Assembly: GCF_004795895.1 (NCBI RefSeq)
Contig: NZ_CP039250.1
Span: 1,488,001 to 1,552,000 of the forward strand
Source: Sphingopyxis sp. PAMC25046
Lineage (GTDB): Bacteria; Pseudomonadota; Alphaproteobacteria; Sphingomonadales; Sphingomonadaceae
Length of the DNA stretch: 64,000 bases
Direction of reading: 5' to 3'
The notes under the pieces are model-generated. The model did no database searches and was not told the origin of the DNA. It saw nothing but the letters and a program-made list of their open reading frames with translations. A program made the position numbers and the translations under genes. This document shows, one piece after another, positions 9,136 to 18,127 of this stretch (its first letter is position 1; every line of letters starts with the position of its first letter).

Positions 9136-12100
9136 GTGAAGTTTTCGCATGAATTTCAGACCATGACCGCACACCGGTCGCGCGCACGCCGGCTCGCCGC
9201 GGCGCTTGCATGGAGCAGCGCGGGCGCCGCGCTCGCCGTTGCCGTCGCGACGCCGGCGCACGCGCAGGTGTCGAACGCCTCGCTGCGCGGCACGGTGAAG
9301 GCCGAAGGTGGCGTGACTCAGGTCACCGCGATCAATGTCGATACCGGGCTGACGCGCAGCGTCGCGGTGGGCGCGAACGGCAGCTATAACATAGCCTCGC
9401 TCCCGGTCGGCACCTATCGCCTCGAACTGACGACGCCGAACGGTGTTCGCCGCACCGACGAGTTTACGCTCTCGGTCGGACAGAGCGCGGTGCTCGATTT
9501 CGATTTCTCGCAGCCCGATATCGCGTCGGCCGAGGGCGATGCGATCATCGTCACCGGTACGCGCATTCGTTCACTCGAGGGCGGCGAGGTCGGTTCGAAC
9601 ATCACGCAGCGCCAGATCGAGGTGCTGCCGCAAAATAACCGCAACTTCCTTGCCTTCGCAGACCTCGCGCCGGGCGTCCAGTTCGTGACCGGCGGCAACG
9701 GGCAATCGCGCCTTCAGGGCGGCGCGCAGGACAGCCGCAGCGTCAACATTTTCATCGATGGCGTCGGGCAAAAGGACTATGTCCTCAAGAACGGGGTCAC
9801 CGGGCAGGATTCGACGCAAGGCAACCCGTTCCCGCAGCTCGCGGTCGGCGAATACCGGGTCCTTTCGTCCAACTACAAGGCCGAATTCGACCAGGTAAGC
9901 TCCGTGGCGATCACGGCGGTGACCAAATCGGGCACCAACGAATTCCACGGCGAAGCCTTCATCGACTATACCGATCAGAGCCTGCGTGACGCGCGGCCGA
10001 ACGAGCTCACGACGTCCAAGGTCAAGACCAAGGATTTCCAGTTCGGCGGTGCGCTCGGCGGTCCGATCATCAAGGATATGCTACACTTCTTTGTGACCTA
10101 TGAAGGCAAAAGGCAGGAAAATCCGGTGGATGTCCGGCCGGGCCTCAACCTGCCGGTCAGCTATTTCCCGTCGGAATATCAGGGGGTGTTCGGGCCGACC
10201 AACGCGACCTTCAATGAGGATCTGTATTTCGGCAAACTCAGTTTCCAGCCTTCGAACAGCGACCTGATCGAGGTGTCGGGCAAATATCGCAAGGAAAGCG
10301 GCGAGTTTCTGTCGAGCGGCATCAACGCGCGCAGCACGATCAGTTCGCAGGATGTCGAGGAACTGCGCGTGACCGGCCGGTGGGAACATACGGCGGACAA
10401 TTGGATCAATGATTTCAAGCTGACCTATGAAGACGTCAAATGGGCGCCCACGCCGGTCGAATTCGGCAACGCGTTCCTCTTTGCCTATGCGGGTCCGTCG
10501 CCGACCAACCCGCAACCGGGCGTGGTCGTGCGCGGAGACATTCTGCGCACCGGCGGCGGCGGCAATTATCAGGACAAGGGCCAGAAGGGCTGGGGCGTCC
10601 AGAACGACTTCACCTGGACCGGTTTCGAAGGCCACACGATCAAGGTTGGCGCAAAGGCCAAATGGGTCGAACTCAACACACTCCAGCTCGGCAATTTCAA
10701 CCCGCTTTATACCTATAATCCCGCTTTCAATCCAGGCGGCGGCAGCTTCAACGACGAGGTTCCGTATCGCGTCCAGTTCGGTGCGCAGACCGGCAACGGG
10801 AGCCCGATTGTCAATTCGAAGAATTTCCAGTTCGGTATCTATGTCCAAGACGACTGGGAGGTCACGGACCGGCTGACGCTCAACCTTGGCGTGCGCTGGG
10901 ACTATGAGCGGACGCCGGCCTTCCTCGACTTCGTCCACCCCGCCGACGCGGTCAATGCGGTGTCGCCGGCCAATTATCCGAACCTGATCAACGCCGATTA
11001 TGACATCAACGACTTCATCTCGACGGGATCGGAACGCAAGGCGTTCACCGGGGCATGGCAACCGCGCATCGGTTTCAGCTACGAACTCGACGACGAGGCA
11101 CGCTATGTCCTGTTCGGTGGTTTCGGCCGCTCGTACGACCGCAACCAGTTCGACTTCCTGCAACAGGAGATCAGCGTCGGTTCCTACACGACCCGGACAT
11201 TCAACTTCATCACGGGTGACCCGAACAACACATGCGTTCCCGGACCGACCTGCGTTCCTTGGGATCCGGTCTATTTGACCGAAGCCGGCCGCGCTCAGCT
11301 GTTGGCGCAGGCCGGGCCGGGCGGCGGACGCGAACTGCGTTTCATCGACAATGACCTGAAGGTGCCCTATTCGGACCAGTTCAGCTTGGGCTTCCGTGCG
11401 CGCGTGACTCCGCTGTTCGAAGCCGAAGTCGGTTACAGCCACATCGAGAGCAAGGATGGTTTCGCCTATCTCTTGGGCAATCGCCGGCCCGACGGCACCT
11501 TCTTCCCGCCCGCGCCGGCGGTACCGGGATCGCCCTTCGGTTTCGCCCCGCCGGGCTTCGGTTCGATCATCATCGGAACGAACGGCCTCGAAACGAGTGC
11601 GGATTCGGGCTATCTGAAGCTCGTAAAGAACTACACGGCGGCTTCGCCGTGGAGCTTCTCGGCGACCTATACTTATACCGAGGCCGAGGAGAACCGGAAC
11701 TTTGGCGAGACGTTCAGCCTCGATTTTCCGTCGCTCGACGATTATCCGATTACGCGGTCGAGCGGGGTCCGCAAGCATCGCCTCGTCGCGACTGGGTCGG
11801 TCGATCTGCCGATCGGGGTTACGCTGTCGGGCAAGTTCCAGATTGCGTCGCCGCCATATCTCAAGCGGTTCATCGATGTCGGCGGCGCCAATCCGTCGCG
11901 TGAGGTGATCTCGAACGAGGCCGACGGCAACGGCGATCGCTGGGGTTTCCGCCAGATGGACATCGCGATCACCAAATATATCCCGTTCAAGTTCATCAGC
12001 GAGGAATCGCGCCTGAGACTCCGCGTCGACATTCTCAACCTGTTCAACGACCGCAATTATGTCGATTACAACAATGACCCGACATCGCCCAATTATCTGA

Positions 12101-12171
12101 GCATTTCGGGCAATGGCGTTGGCGGCAACCCGCCGCGTACGCTAAAGTTTTCGGCTGGCTTCTCTTTCTGA
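9136..12171 (+). CDS. Oar-like TonB-dependent receptor with carboxypeptidase-regulatory domain
   Basis: A roughly 1011-residue outer-membrane receptor, probably importing oligosaccharides for the adjacent hydrolases. A long signal peptide ends near ATPAHAQ. A carboxypeptidase-regulatory-like beta-sandwich follows (LRGTVKAEGGVTQVTAIN, YNIASLPVGTYRLELT). Then comes a TonB-box-like DAIIVTGTRI, a plug (VLPQNNRNFLAFADLAPGV, VNIFIDGVGQKDYVLK) and a barrel ending in KFSAGFSF. This layout is the Oar/OmpA-related receptor type. The GTG start at 9136 has GGGAGG at 9125-9130. An ATG at 9131 opens a two-codon frame, ATGCCGTGA, whose stop overlaps the GTG; an internal ATG at 9163 is the other possible start. 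A LacI-type operator lies upstream and a terminator directly follows. Confidence 0.9.
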   Translation: MKFSHEFQTMTAHRSRARRLAAALAWSSAGAALAVAVATPAHAQVSNASLRGTVKAEGGVTQVTAINVDTGLTRSVAVGANGSYNIASLPVGTYRLELTTPNGVRRTDEFTLSVGQSAVLDFDFSQPDIASAEGDAIIVTGTRIRSLEGGEVGSNITQRQIEVLPQNNRNFLAFADLAPGVQFVTGGNGQSRLQGGAQDSRSVNIFIDGVGQKDYVLKNGVTGQDSTQGNPFPQLAVGEYRVLSSNYKAEFDQVSSVAITAVTKSGTNEFHGEAFIDYTDQSLRDARPNELTTSKVKTKDFQFGGALGGPIIKDMLHFFVTYEGKRQENPVDVRPGLNLPVSYFPSEYQGVFGPTNATFNEDLYFGKLSFQPSNSDLIEVSGKYRKESGEFLSSGINARSTISSQDVEELRVTGRWEHTADNWINDFKLTYEDVKWAPTPVEFGNAFLFAYAGPSPTNPQPGVVVRGDILRTGGGGNYQDKGQKGWGVQNDFTWTGFEGHTIKVGAKAKWVELNTLQLGNFNPLYTYNPAFNPGGGSFNDEVPYRVQFGAQTGNGSPIVNSKNFQFGIYVQDDWEVTDRLTLNLGVRWDYERTPAFLDFVHPADAVNAVSPANYPNLINADYDINDFISTGSERKAFTGAWQPRIGFSYELDDEARYVLFGGFGRSYDRNQFDFLQQEISVGSYTTRTFNFITGDPNNTCVPGPTCVPWDPVYLTEAGRAQLLAQAGPGGGRELRFIDNDLKVPYSDQFSLGFRARVTPLFEAEVGYSHIESKDGFAYLLGNRRPDGTFFPPAPAVPGSPFGFAPPGFGSIIIGTNGLETSADSGYLKLVKNYTAASPWSFSATYTYTEAEENRNFGETFSLDFPSLDDYPITRSSGVRKHRLVATGSVDLPIGVTLSGKFQIASPPYLKRFIDVGGANPSREVISNEADGNGDRWGFRQMDIAITKYIPFKFISEESRLRLRVDILNLFNDRNYVDYNNDPTSPNYLSISGNGVGGNPPRTLKFSAGFSF

Positions 12172-12182
12172 CCGGCTGACCG

Positions 12183-12230
12183 GGCGCCCGGCCTGCACCC
12201 CCCTCCCGTGGGCCGGGCGCCTCAATTTTT
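12183..12230 (+). terminator. Intrinsic terminator between TonB receptor and GH144 gene
   Basis: GGCGCCCGGCC (12183-12193) is perfectly complementary to GGCCGGGCGCC (12211-12221). The stem of 11 G/C pairs is followed by TCAATTTTT (12222-12230). It lies 11 bases after the receptor stop. The ribosome-binding GGAG of the next gene starts right after the T-run, so read-through would set the dose of the downstream lipoprotein enzyme relative to the receptor. Confidence 0.8.
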
Positions 12231-12240
12231 GGAGTATTTC

Positions 12241-13737
12241 ATGTCGTTCCGCAGCGGGGTCCTTGTCCTGCCCCTGATCGCGCTGGCCACCGCCTGCGCT
12301 CCGAGCCCGGCGCCCTCCGCCGCCACCCCCGCGGCGACGCTGCCTCCGCTCACCGAGGCGTCATTTTCGGAGGAGCTGACCGAGCGCACTTTCCGCTATT
12401 TCTGGGAAACGACCGACACCGAAAAATGCCTTGCGCCCGATCGCTGGCCGAGCAACCCCTTCTCCTCGATTGCCGCCACCGGCTTCGCACTGACTGCTTA
12501 TGGCATCGGCGCCGAACGCGGTTACGTCACGCGCGCCGAAGCCGCGCAACGCACGCGCGATTGCCTGCGCTTCTACTGGACCGCGCCTCAGGGACCCGCC
12601 GCGACCGGGATGGCGGGTCACAAGGGCTTCTTCTATCATTTCCTGAACAATGAAGACGGAACGCGGCGCGGCAAGACCGAGCTTTCGACCGTCGATACGT
12701 CGCTGCTGCTCGGCGGCGTGCTCTTCGCGCAGAGCTATTACGACCGCGACACGCCCGTCGAGGCGGAGATTCGCGACCTCGCCGAAAAAATCTATGGCCG
12801 CGTCGACTGGACCTTCGTCCAGCGCGAAAACAGCCGGATTCCATCAGCCAATGGCGGCGGGCAAAAGGCGATCGCGATGGGCTGGTATCCCGAACGGGGC
12901 GAAGGCGGCGATTTCGGGACCCACGACTGGGTCGGCTATAATGAGGGGATGCTCGTTTATATCCTCGCATTGGGTTCGCCGACGCACCCCGTCGGCAAGG
13001 ATGCGTGGGACAAAGGCTGGGCGGCCGATCTCGAAAAGGATTGGGGCATCTATTACGGGCAGGAGCATCTGCAGTTCGAACCGCTGTTCGGACACCAGTA
13101 CAGCCATGTCTGGGTCGACTTCCGCGGCATCCGCGACGAATTCATGCGCGGCAAGGGCATCGATTATTTCGAGAACAGCCGCCGCGCGACGCTGGCGCAG
13201 CGCGCCTATGGCGCCGACAATCCGAACGAATGGCTGGGCTATAGCGCCGACATCTGGGGCTGGACCGCCTCAGACGGGCCCGGCTATTCGAAAGGCAAAT
13301 ATAGCGTCAACGGCACGCCGCGCGATTTCAACGGCTATATGGCGCGCGGCGTCAGCGCGATCCGCGTCGTCGACGACGGCACCATCGTCCCGACCGCGGC
13401 CGGCGGCTCGGTCGCCTTTGCACCCGAAGCGGCGATCCCCGCGCTGATGGCGATGCGCACGCAATACGGCCCCCGGCTCTACACGCGCTATGGTTTCAAG
13501 GACGCGTTCAACCCCGGCTTCATCTTCACCGATTCCGGATCGAAATCGGGCGCGGTCGACCCCGTCCACGGCTGGGTCGCGAACGATTATCTTGGTATCG
13601 ACCAGGGCCCGATCCTCGCGATGATGGAGAACCATCGCAGCGGACTGGTGTGGAAGGTGATGCGCAAGAATCCGCATATCGTTCGCGGATTGAAACGTAT
13701 CGGTTTCACCGGCGGCTGGCTGGACGAGCCGAAATAG
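12241..13737 (+). CDS. GH144-like glucanase lipoprotein (glucoamylase-family domain)
   Basis: A 498-residue lipoprotein. The N-terminus LPLIALATAC gives a lipobox-like ATAC, and a Pro/Ala linker follows. The remainder matches the 'glucoamylase' (PF10091) type of (alpha/alpha)6 barrel assigned by CAZy to GH144: FRYFWETTD, NPFSSIAATGFALTAY, GFFYHFLN, STVDTSLLLGGVL, GWYPERG, YNEGMLVYILALGSPTHP, FGHQYSHVWVDFRGI, WGWTASDGPGYS and PTAAGGSVAFAPEAAI. Characterised GH144 members cleave beta-1,2-glucan, either as endo-enzymes or by releasing sophorose. The ATG at 12241 has GGAG seven bases before it. It follows the Oar-like receptor across a terminator and is convergent with the GH2 gene. Outer-membrane or periplasmic location is inferred from the lipobox. 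Exact specificity is not readable here. Confidence 0.82.
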   Translation: MSFRSGVLVLPLIALATACAPSPAPSAATPAATLPPLTEASFSEELTERTFRYFWETTDTEKCLAPDRWPSNPFSSIAATGFALTAYGIGAERGYVTRAEAAQRTRDCLRFYWTAPQGPAATGMAGHKGFFYHFLNNEDGTRRGKTELSTVDTSLLLGGVLFAQSYYDRDTPVEAEIRDLAEKIYGRVDWTFVQRENSRIPSANGGGQKAIAMGWYPERGEGGDFGTHDWVGYNEGMLVYILALGSPTHPVGKDAWDKGWAADLEKDWGIYYGQEHLQFEPLFGHQYSHVWVDFRGIRDEFMRGKGIDYFENSRRATLAQRAYGADNPNEWLGYSADIWGWTASDGPGYSKGKYSVNGTPRDFNGYMARGVSAIRVVDDGTIVPTAAGGSVAFAPEAAIPALMAMRTQYGPRLYTRYGFKDAFNPGFIFTDSGSKSGAVDPVHGWVANDYLGIDQGPILAMMENHRSGLVWKVMRKNPHIVRGLKRIGFTGGWLDEPK

Positions 13738-13743
13738 CGACGC

Positions 13744-15915
13744 TCAGCGCGGCGTCAGCGTCCATTCGACGACGTCGCTGACCACCCTGTCGGCGAAGCG
13801 GGCAGAGGCGGTCACGCGGTTGACGCCGGGCGCGAGCCGCACGTCCCCGATCTCGCAGATGCTCGCGGCGCAGGCGATTTCGCCCAGCGGCTTGTCGCCC
13901 AGCATCACCATGACCTTCGGTGCGTTGCTATAGACGCGGATACGCGTCGTCGCTTCGGTGCGCTGTTTCCAGCGCCGGCTGTTGATATGGACGACGGGTT
14001 CGGTCGACCATTCGGCCTTGTAGTAGAAAAAGGCGTCCTTCTTCACCTTGCGGTCGAATGTGACGAGGCCCTTGTCATTGATGTCGGTCGCGTCGCCTTC
14101 CTGCCGGATTTTGGAAGAGAAATCGAACATGTTCCAGATCCAGCTCGCCCAGAGATAGGGGCGGTCGCGAAGCTGCGACCAGCTTTGCTCGTGATACCAG
14201 CTCTGGAATTCCTCGGGGTGCATGCGGCTGGCATGGGCAATCTTGTGCGCCCCTCCATCCTCGACATGCTGGCTGAGCGCGCCGCCCGCGCCATATTCGC
14301 TGATCGAGATCGGGATATCGGGATAGCGCGCGTGCATCCGGTCGAGATGCGGACCAAGGTCGGCGACGTCGCCGTAATACCAGCCAAAATAGCGGTTGTA
14401 GCCCATCAGGTCGGCAAGCCCCGTCAGCACCGGCTGGCGGGGCCGCTCGCCGGACGGAGCGGCGCCCTCGTGCGTCGCCTCGCAGCAATCGGCAATCACC
14501 GTCGGGCGCGTCGGATCCTCGGCCTTCGACAGCGCGTCGAGGTCGCGCAGCAGCGGGCGGGCGTCGGCGCTCGGCGGGGCACGGCCGGTCGCCATGTCGA
14601 GGTCGACCTCATTGCCGATGCCCCAAGTGACGACCGAGGGATGGTTGTAATTCTGTCGGATCAGTTCGACCATCTGCGCCTTCGCATTGGCGACCAGTTC
14701 GGGCGATCCGGTCGAGCCTTCGTTCGACGGGCGGTTGACGAAGGGAATTTCGGCCCACACGATCATGCCGTAACGGTCGGCGAGTTCGAACCATTCGGGC
14801 GCATGCTGATAATGGGCGAAGCGCACGGTGTTCGCGCCCATTTCGGCGATCAGCGCCATGTCGCGTTCATGGTCTTCGGCGGTGAGCGTCCAACCCTTGC
14901 CGAGATAGTCCTGATGCCGCGAAACACCATGCAGCGGCAGATGCTTGCCGTTGAGGAAAAAGCCCTTGTTCGGATCGATAAGGAATTCGCGAAAGCCCAC
15001 GGGCACCGTGACACTGTCGATTGCGGCGCCCGCATCGACGATCCTCGCCTCTAGCCGATAGAGATAGGGGTCGGCGCGCCCGTTCCAGCGGCGCGGAGCG
15101 GGGACGTCGAGCGTCAATCGCGCCTCATGCTGCCGCGCATCGAGCGGCGTCGTCGCTTCGGCGACGGGGCGCCCCTGGGCATCGCGCAAGGTGGCTATGA
15201 GGCTCAGTCCGGCCGCGGCGCCGGCGAGCTTTGCGCGCACCGCCAGCGTCGCGCGTCCGTCGGCCGCGAAGCGGGGGGTCGCGTAGACGCCGGGCCCGCC
15301 ATGATCGTCGAGCGCGATATGGCTGGGTGCGACATGGAGCAGGCGGACGCCGCGATAGATGCCGCCGTGAATGAAGAAATCACCGTCGAGCGGGATGACA
15401 TGCTGCGTGCTGCTGCCGGGCTCGGGCTTGCTGTTGTCGGCGCGCAGCAGGATGAGGTTCGAACCAGCCGGATCGAGATATCCGGTGAGATCGAAGCGGA
15501 AGCGCGAGAAGGCGCCGGCGTGGCTGCCGGCCTTGCGTCCGTTGACCCACAGGTCGGCGATATTGCCGACGCCGTCGAACTCGATCACATGGCGGCGGCC
15601 TGCGGGCAAAGTCGCGCCGTCGAGCCGCAGCCGATACCAGCCGATGCCCTGCCTGTTGTCGGTCGCTTCGGTTCGGCCGACGCGATATTCGCCGAGACGA
15701 TTCCATGTGTGGGGCAGGACGACCGGCGCCCAACCGCCATCGGGCAGCGCAGCCGCCGTCTCGGGCGTCAGTTTTTCATCGAAGCGAAACTGCCAGCCCG
15801 CGCCGAGATCGGCGATCATGCGCGGCGATGGAGGCGGCGCCGGCACCGAGGTGGGCGGCGTCGCCGAGCAGCCGGTGAGCGACGCCGCGATCAGCAACGC
15901 CAGCCACCGCGCCAT
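13744..15915 (-). CDS. GH2-family glycoside hydrolase lipoprotein
   Basis: A 723-residue lipoprotein of family GH2 (beta-galactosidase/beta-glucuronidase/beta-mannosidase group). The lipobox is LTGC in LIAASLTGCSA. The order is a sugar-binding jelly-roll (LPHTWNRLGEYRVG, WYRLRLDG, FDGVGNIADLWVNG), an immunoglobulin-like domain, then a TIM barrel with LHGVSRHQDYLGKGW, NTVRFAHYQH, the acid/base Glu in TWGIGNEVD and the nucleophile Glu in SISEYGAGG, then a short C-terminal domain. I chose the ATG at 15915 because it yields the signal peptide; it starts two bases after the upstream endonuclease-fold gene stops. It is the last gene of the minus-strand ABC-transporter run. Substrate is uncertain; beta-glucosidase-type activity on oligosaccharides is possible. 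Confidence 0.88.
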   Translation of the reverse strand: MARWLALLIAASLTGCSATPPTSVPAPPPSPRMIADLGAGWQFRFDEKLTPETAAALPDGGWAPVVLPHTWNRLGEYRVGRTEATDNRQGIGWYRLRLDGATLPAGRRHVIEFDGVGNIADLWVNGRKAGSHAGAFSRFRFDLTGYLDPAGSNLILLRADNSKPEPGSSTQHVIPLDGDFFIHGGIYRGVRLLHVAPSHIALDDHGGPGVYATPRFAADGRATLAVRAKLAGAAAGLSLIATLRDAQGRPVAEATTPLDARQHEARLTLDVPAPRRWNGRADPYLYRLEARIVDAGAAIDSVTVPVGFREFLIDPNKGFFLNGKHLPLHGVSRHQDYLGKGWTLTAEDHERDMALIAEMGANTVRFAHYQHAPEWFELADRYGMIVWAEIPFVNRPSNEGSTGSPELVANAKAQMVELIRQNYNHPSVVTWGIGNEVDLDMATGRAPPSADARPLLRDLDALSKAEDPTRPTVIADCCEATHEGAAPSGERPRQPVLTGLADLMGYNRYFGWYYGDVADLGPHLDRMHARYPDIPISISEYGAGGALSQHVEDGGAHKIAHASRMHPEEFQSWYHEQSWSQLRDRPYLWASWIWNMFDFSSKIRQEGDATDINDKGLVTFDRKVKKDAFFYYKAEWSTEPVVHINSRRWKQRTEATTRIRVYSNAPKVMVMLGDKPLGEIACAASICEIGDVRLAPGVNRVTASARFADRVVSDVVEWTLTPR

Positions 15916-15917
15916 CT

Positions 15918-16784
15918 TCAGCAAGCCTCGCCAATGCACAGATCGGCCACCACCGGATAATGATCCGACGGCAGCTTCCCGCCGGTCTGGTCGGTCAGCG
16001 TCGCATGGCGCAGCACCGCCACATCGTCGCTGACGAAGATATGGTCGATCGGGCTGGCGTCCATCCGCGCGATGTCGAATCCGGTGAAGGTGCCGAGCGG
16101 GCCATAGTGCGGCGTGCGGCTGATCGTGCGGCTGTCGCGCAGCGCGCCCTCGCCGGGCTCGACGATCGCGGCATAGGGATTGCTCGTCGCTGCGCTGTTG
16201 AAGTCGCCCATCAATATGGCGCTTTCGTCAGGCTTGCGCTCGCCGTCGATCCAGCGGCGGATCTGTCGGGCGCTTTCCTGCCGCGCGACCTCGCCGATAT
16301 GGTCGAAATGGGTGTTCACGACGAGCAAATTGCGCTTCGCCGCCCGGTCGTGCAGCCGCGCCCAGGTGGCGATCCGCGGCAGCGCGGCGTCCCAGCCCTT
16401 GCTCGGCACATCGGGCGTCGGCGACAGCCAGAAAGTGCCCGATCCGACCAACGCGAAGCGGTCGCGGCGGAACCCCAGCATCGAATATTCGCCCTTCGTC
16501 TTGCCGTCGTCGCGCGCGACGCCGACGAACTGATAGGCGGGCAGATCGGCCTCGACGGCCTGCTTCTGGTGCTGCAACACCTCCTGCATCCCGACAAGGT
16601 CAGGCGCCTGATAGGCGACGAGTGCGATCAGCGCCGCGCGGCGGTGCGGCCAGGCGTTGCCGCCATCCGACGCGATATCGAGCCGGATATTATAGGTCAT
16701 CGCTTCATAATGATCGGCGCGCTCTTTCGCCGCGGCGGGCAGTGCAAGCAGCGCCGCCGCGAGGATCAGGGCTTTGCGGGTCAT
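15918..16784 (-). CDS. Secreted endonuclease/exonuclease/phosphatase-fold hydrolase
   Basis: A 288-residue protein with a signal peptide (ALILAAALLALPAAA). It carries the full metal-dependent phosphoesterase fold: AMTYNIRLD, DLVGMQEVL, NTHFDHIGEVARQ, ILMGDFNSA and IDHIFVSDDV with SDHYPVVADL at the end. These supply the Asn, Glu, Asp and His of the active site. Family members cleave DNA, RNA or phospho-lipids/sugars. In a sugar-utilisation operon it could remove phosphate-containing substituents from glycans, but that is inference. The ATG overlaps the GH1 stop by ATGA at 16781-16784, so it is translated as part of the run. It might equally be a scavenging nuclease carried along. Confidence 0.85.
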   Translation of the reverse strand: MTRKALILAAALLALPAAAKERADHYEAMTYNIRLDIASDGGNAWPHRRAALIALVAYQAPDLVGMQEVLQHQKQAVEADLPAYQFVGVARDDGKTKGEYSMLGFRRDRFALVGSGTFWLSPTPDVPSKGWDAALPRIATWARLHDRAAKRNLLVVNTHFDHIGEVARQESARQIRRWIDGERKPDESAILMGDFNSAATSNPYAAIVEPGEGALRDSRTISRTPHYGPLGTFTGFDIARMDASPIDHIFVSDDVAVLRHATLTDQTGGKLPSDHYPVVADLCIGEAC

Positions 16785-18127
16785 CCGAGATTTCCTCCGT
16801 TGGCGGCGATCACGCTACTATAGAAACGCGCGCTGCGCTTCGGTGTGCGGACCTGCGTTTCATAATCGACATGGACGATACCGAAGCGCTTCGAAAAGCC
16901 CAAGGACCATTCGAGATTGTCGAGCAGCGACCAGGCCATATAGCCGCGCACGTCGACCCCCTGCCGGATCGCGTCGCCGATCGCCGAGATATGCGTGCGG
17001 AGATAATCGCAGCGCAGCGGATCGTCGATGCCGTCGGGCCCGGCCTGCGGCGGGTCATAGAATGCGGCACCATTTTCGGTGATATAGACGGGAATGTCGC
17101 CATAGGTGTCGCGGAACCAGATCAGCATGTCGGTGAGCGCGGGCGGATAGACCTCCCAGTCGGTGGTCGTGTGCGTCGCGACCTGCCGCACCGGCGACGC
17201 GCCGACCGGCCATTGGTTCGGGTCGGCCCTGACGACGTTGCGGGTGTAATAGTTGATACCGATGAAATCGACCGGCTGGCAGATGTCTTTCAAATCCTCC
17301 GCGGGCCATTGCGGCCAAGCTTCGCCGAACACGTCGGCGAGTTCGTCGGGGTAGCTGCCCTTCAGCGCCGGATCGAGATACTGCCGGTTCATATAGGCGT
17401 GTGCGCGCGCCGTTGCGGCCAGATCCTCGGCGCTGTCGCTCGCGGGATATTTGGGCTCGATGTTGACGACGAGCCCGATCTCGTGCGCGCCCTCGCTGCG
17501 ATAGGCCTGCACCGCGCGGCCGTGCGCGCGCATCAGATTGTGGCTTGCGATCGGTGTCTCGAACAGATTGCGGTGGCCGGGGGCAAGCGCCCCGTGGAGA
17601 TAGCCGCCATCGGTTATCACCCACGGCTCGTTCAGCGTCACCCATTTCTTCACGCGCCCGTCGAGGCGGCGGTACATCACCGACCCATATTCGGCGAACC
17701 AGTCGGCGCTGTCGCGGTTGAGCCAGCCGCCCTTGTCGTCGAGCGCTGCGGGCAAGTCCCAGTGATGCAGCGTCAGCAACGGCTCGATGTCGTTCTTGAG
17801 CAGTTCGTCGACCAGCCGCTCGTAGAAGTCGAGGCCGGACTCGTTCACGCGCCCGATGCCTTCGGGCAGCACGCGGCCCCAGTTGACGCTGAAGCGATAG
17901 GCCTTGAGCCCGAGTTCCTTCATCAGCGCGACGTCGGCGGGCATACGGTTATAATGGTCGCATGCCACGTCGCCGGTGTCGCCTTTCGCCGCCATCAGCC
18001 GCGGGTCGTGGCTGAAGCGCTGCCAGATGCTGGCGCCCGCGCCGTCGGCGAGCGGCGACCCCTCGATCTGATAGGCAGCGGTCGCCGCGCCCCACAGGAA
18101 ATCGTCGGGGAAAATCGTCTTCGTCAT
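16781..18127 (-). CDS. Cytoplasmic GH1 beta-glucosidase
   Basis: A 448-residue family GH1 enzyme without a signal peptide, so it should hydrolyse imported beta-glucosides in the cytoplasm. The acid/base Glu lies in TLNEPW and the nucleophile Glu in YITENGAA. Glucose-binding features are GAATAAYQIEG near the start, LLTLHHWDLP, GINYYTRNVV and WSLLDNLEWSLGFSKRFG near the end. The length is usual for the family. It overlaps the esterase gene upstream (ATGA at 18124-18127) and the phosphoesterase-fold gene downstream (ATGA at 16781-16784). Its location next to ABC and MFS sugar importers fits final conversion of disaccharides to glucose. Confidence 0.94.
   Translation of the reverse strand: MTKTIFPDDFLWGAATAAYQIEGSPLADGAGASIWQRFSHDPRLMAAKGDTGDVACDHYNRMPADVALMKELGLKAYRFSVNWGRVLPEGIGRVNESGLDFYERLVDELLKNDIEPLLTLHHWDLPAALDDKGGWLNRDSADWFAEYGSVMYRRLDGRVKKWVTLNEPWVITDGGYLHGALAPGHRNLFETPIASHNLMRAHGRAVQAYRSEGAHEIGLVVNIEPKYPASDSAEDLAATARAHAYMNRQYLDPALKGSYPDELADVFGEAWPQWPAEDLKDICQPVDFIGINYYTRNVVRADPNQWPVGASPVRQVATHTTTDWEVYPPALTDMLIWFRDTYGDIPVYITENGAAFYDPPQAGPDGIDDPLRCDYLRTHISAIGDAIRQGVDVRGYMAWSLLDNLEWSLGFSKRFGIVHVDYETQVRTPKRSARFYSSVIAANGGNLG

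Noticed and set aside
8924..9139. A 71-residue plus-strand frame upstream of the Oar-like receptor
   Set aside because: It spans the operator and promoter gap, has no binding site and no similarity; the receptor frame itself is also open here and only starts at 9136.
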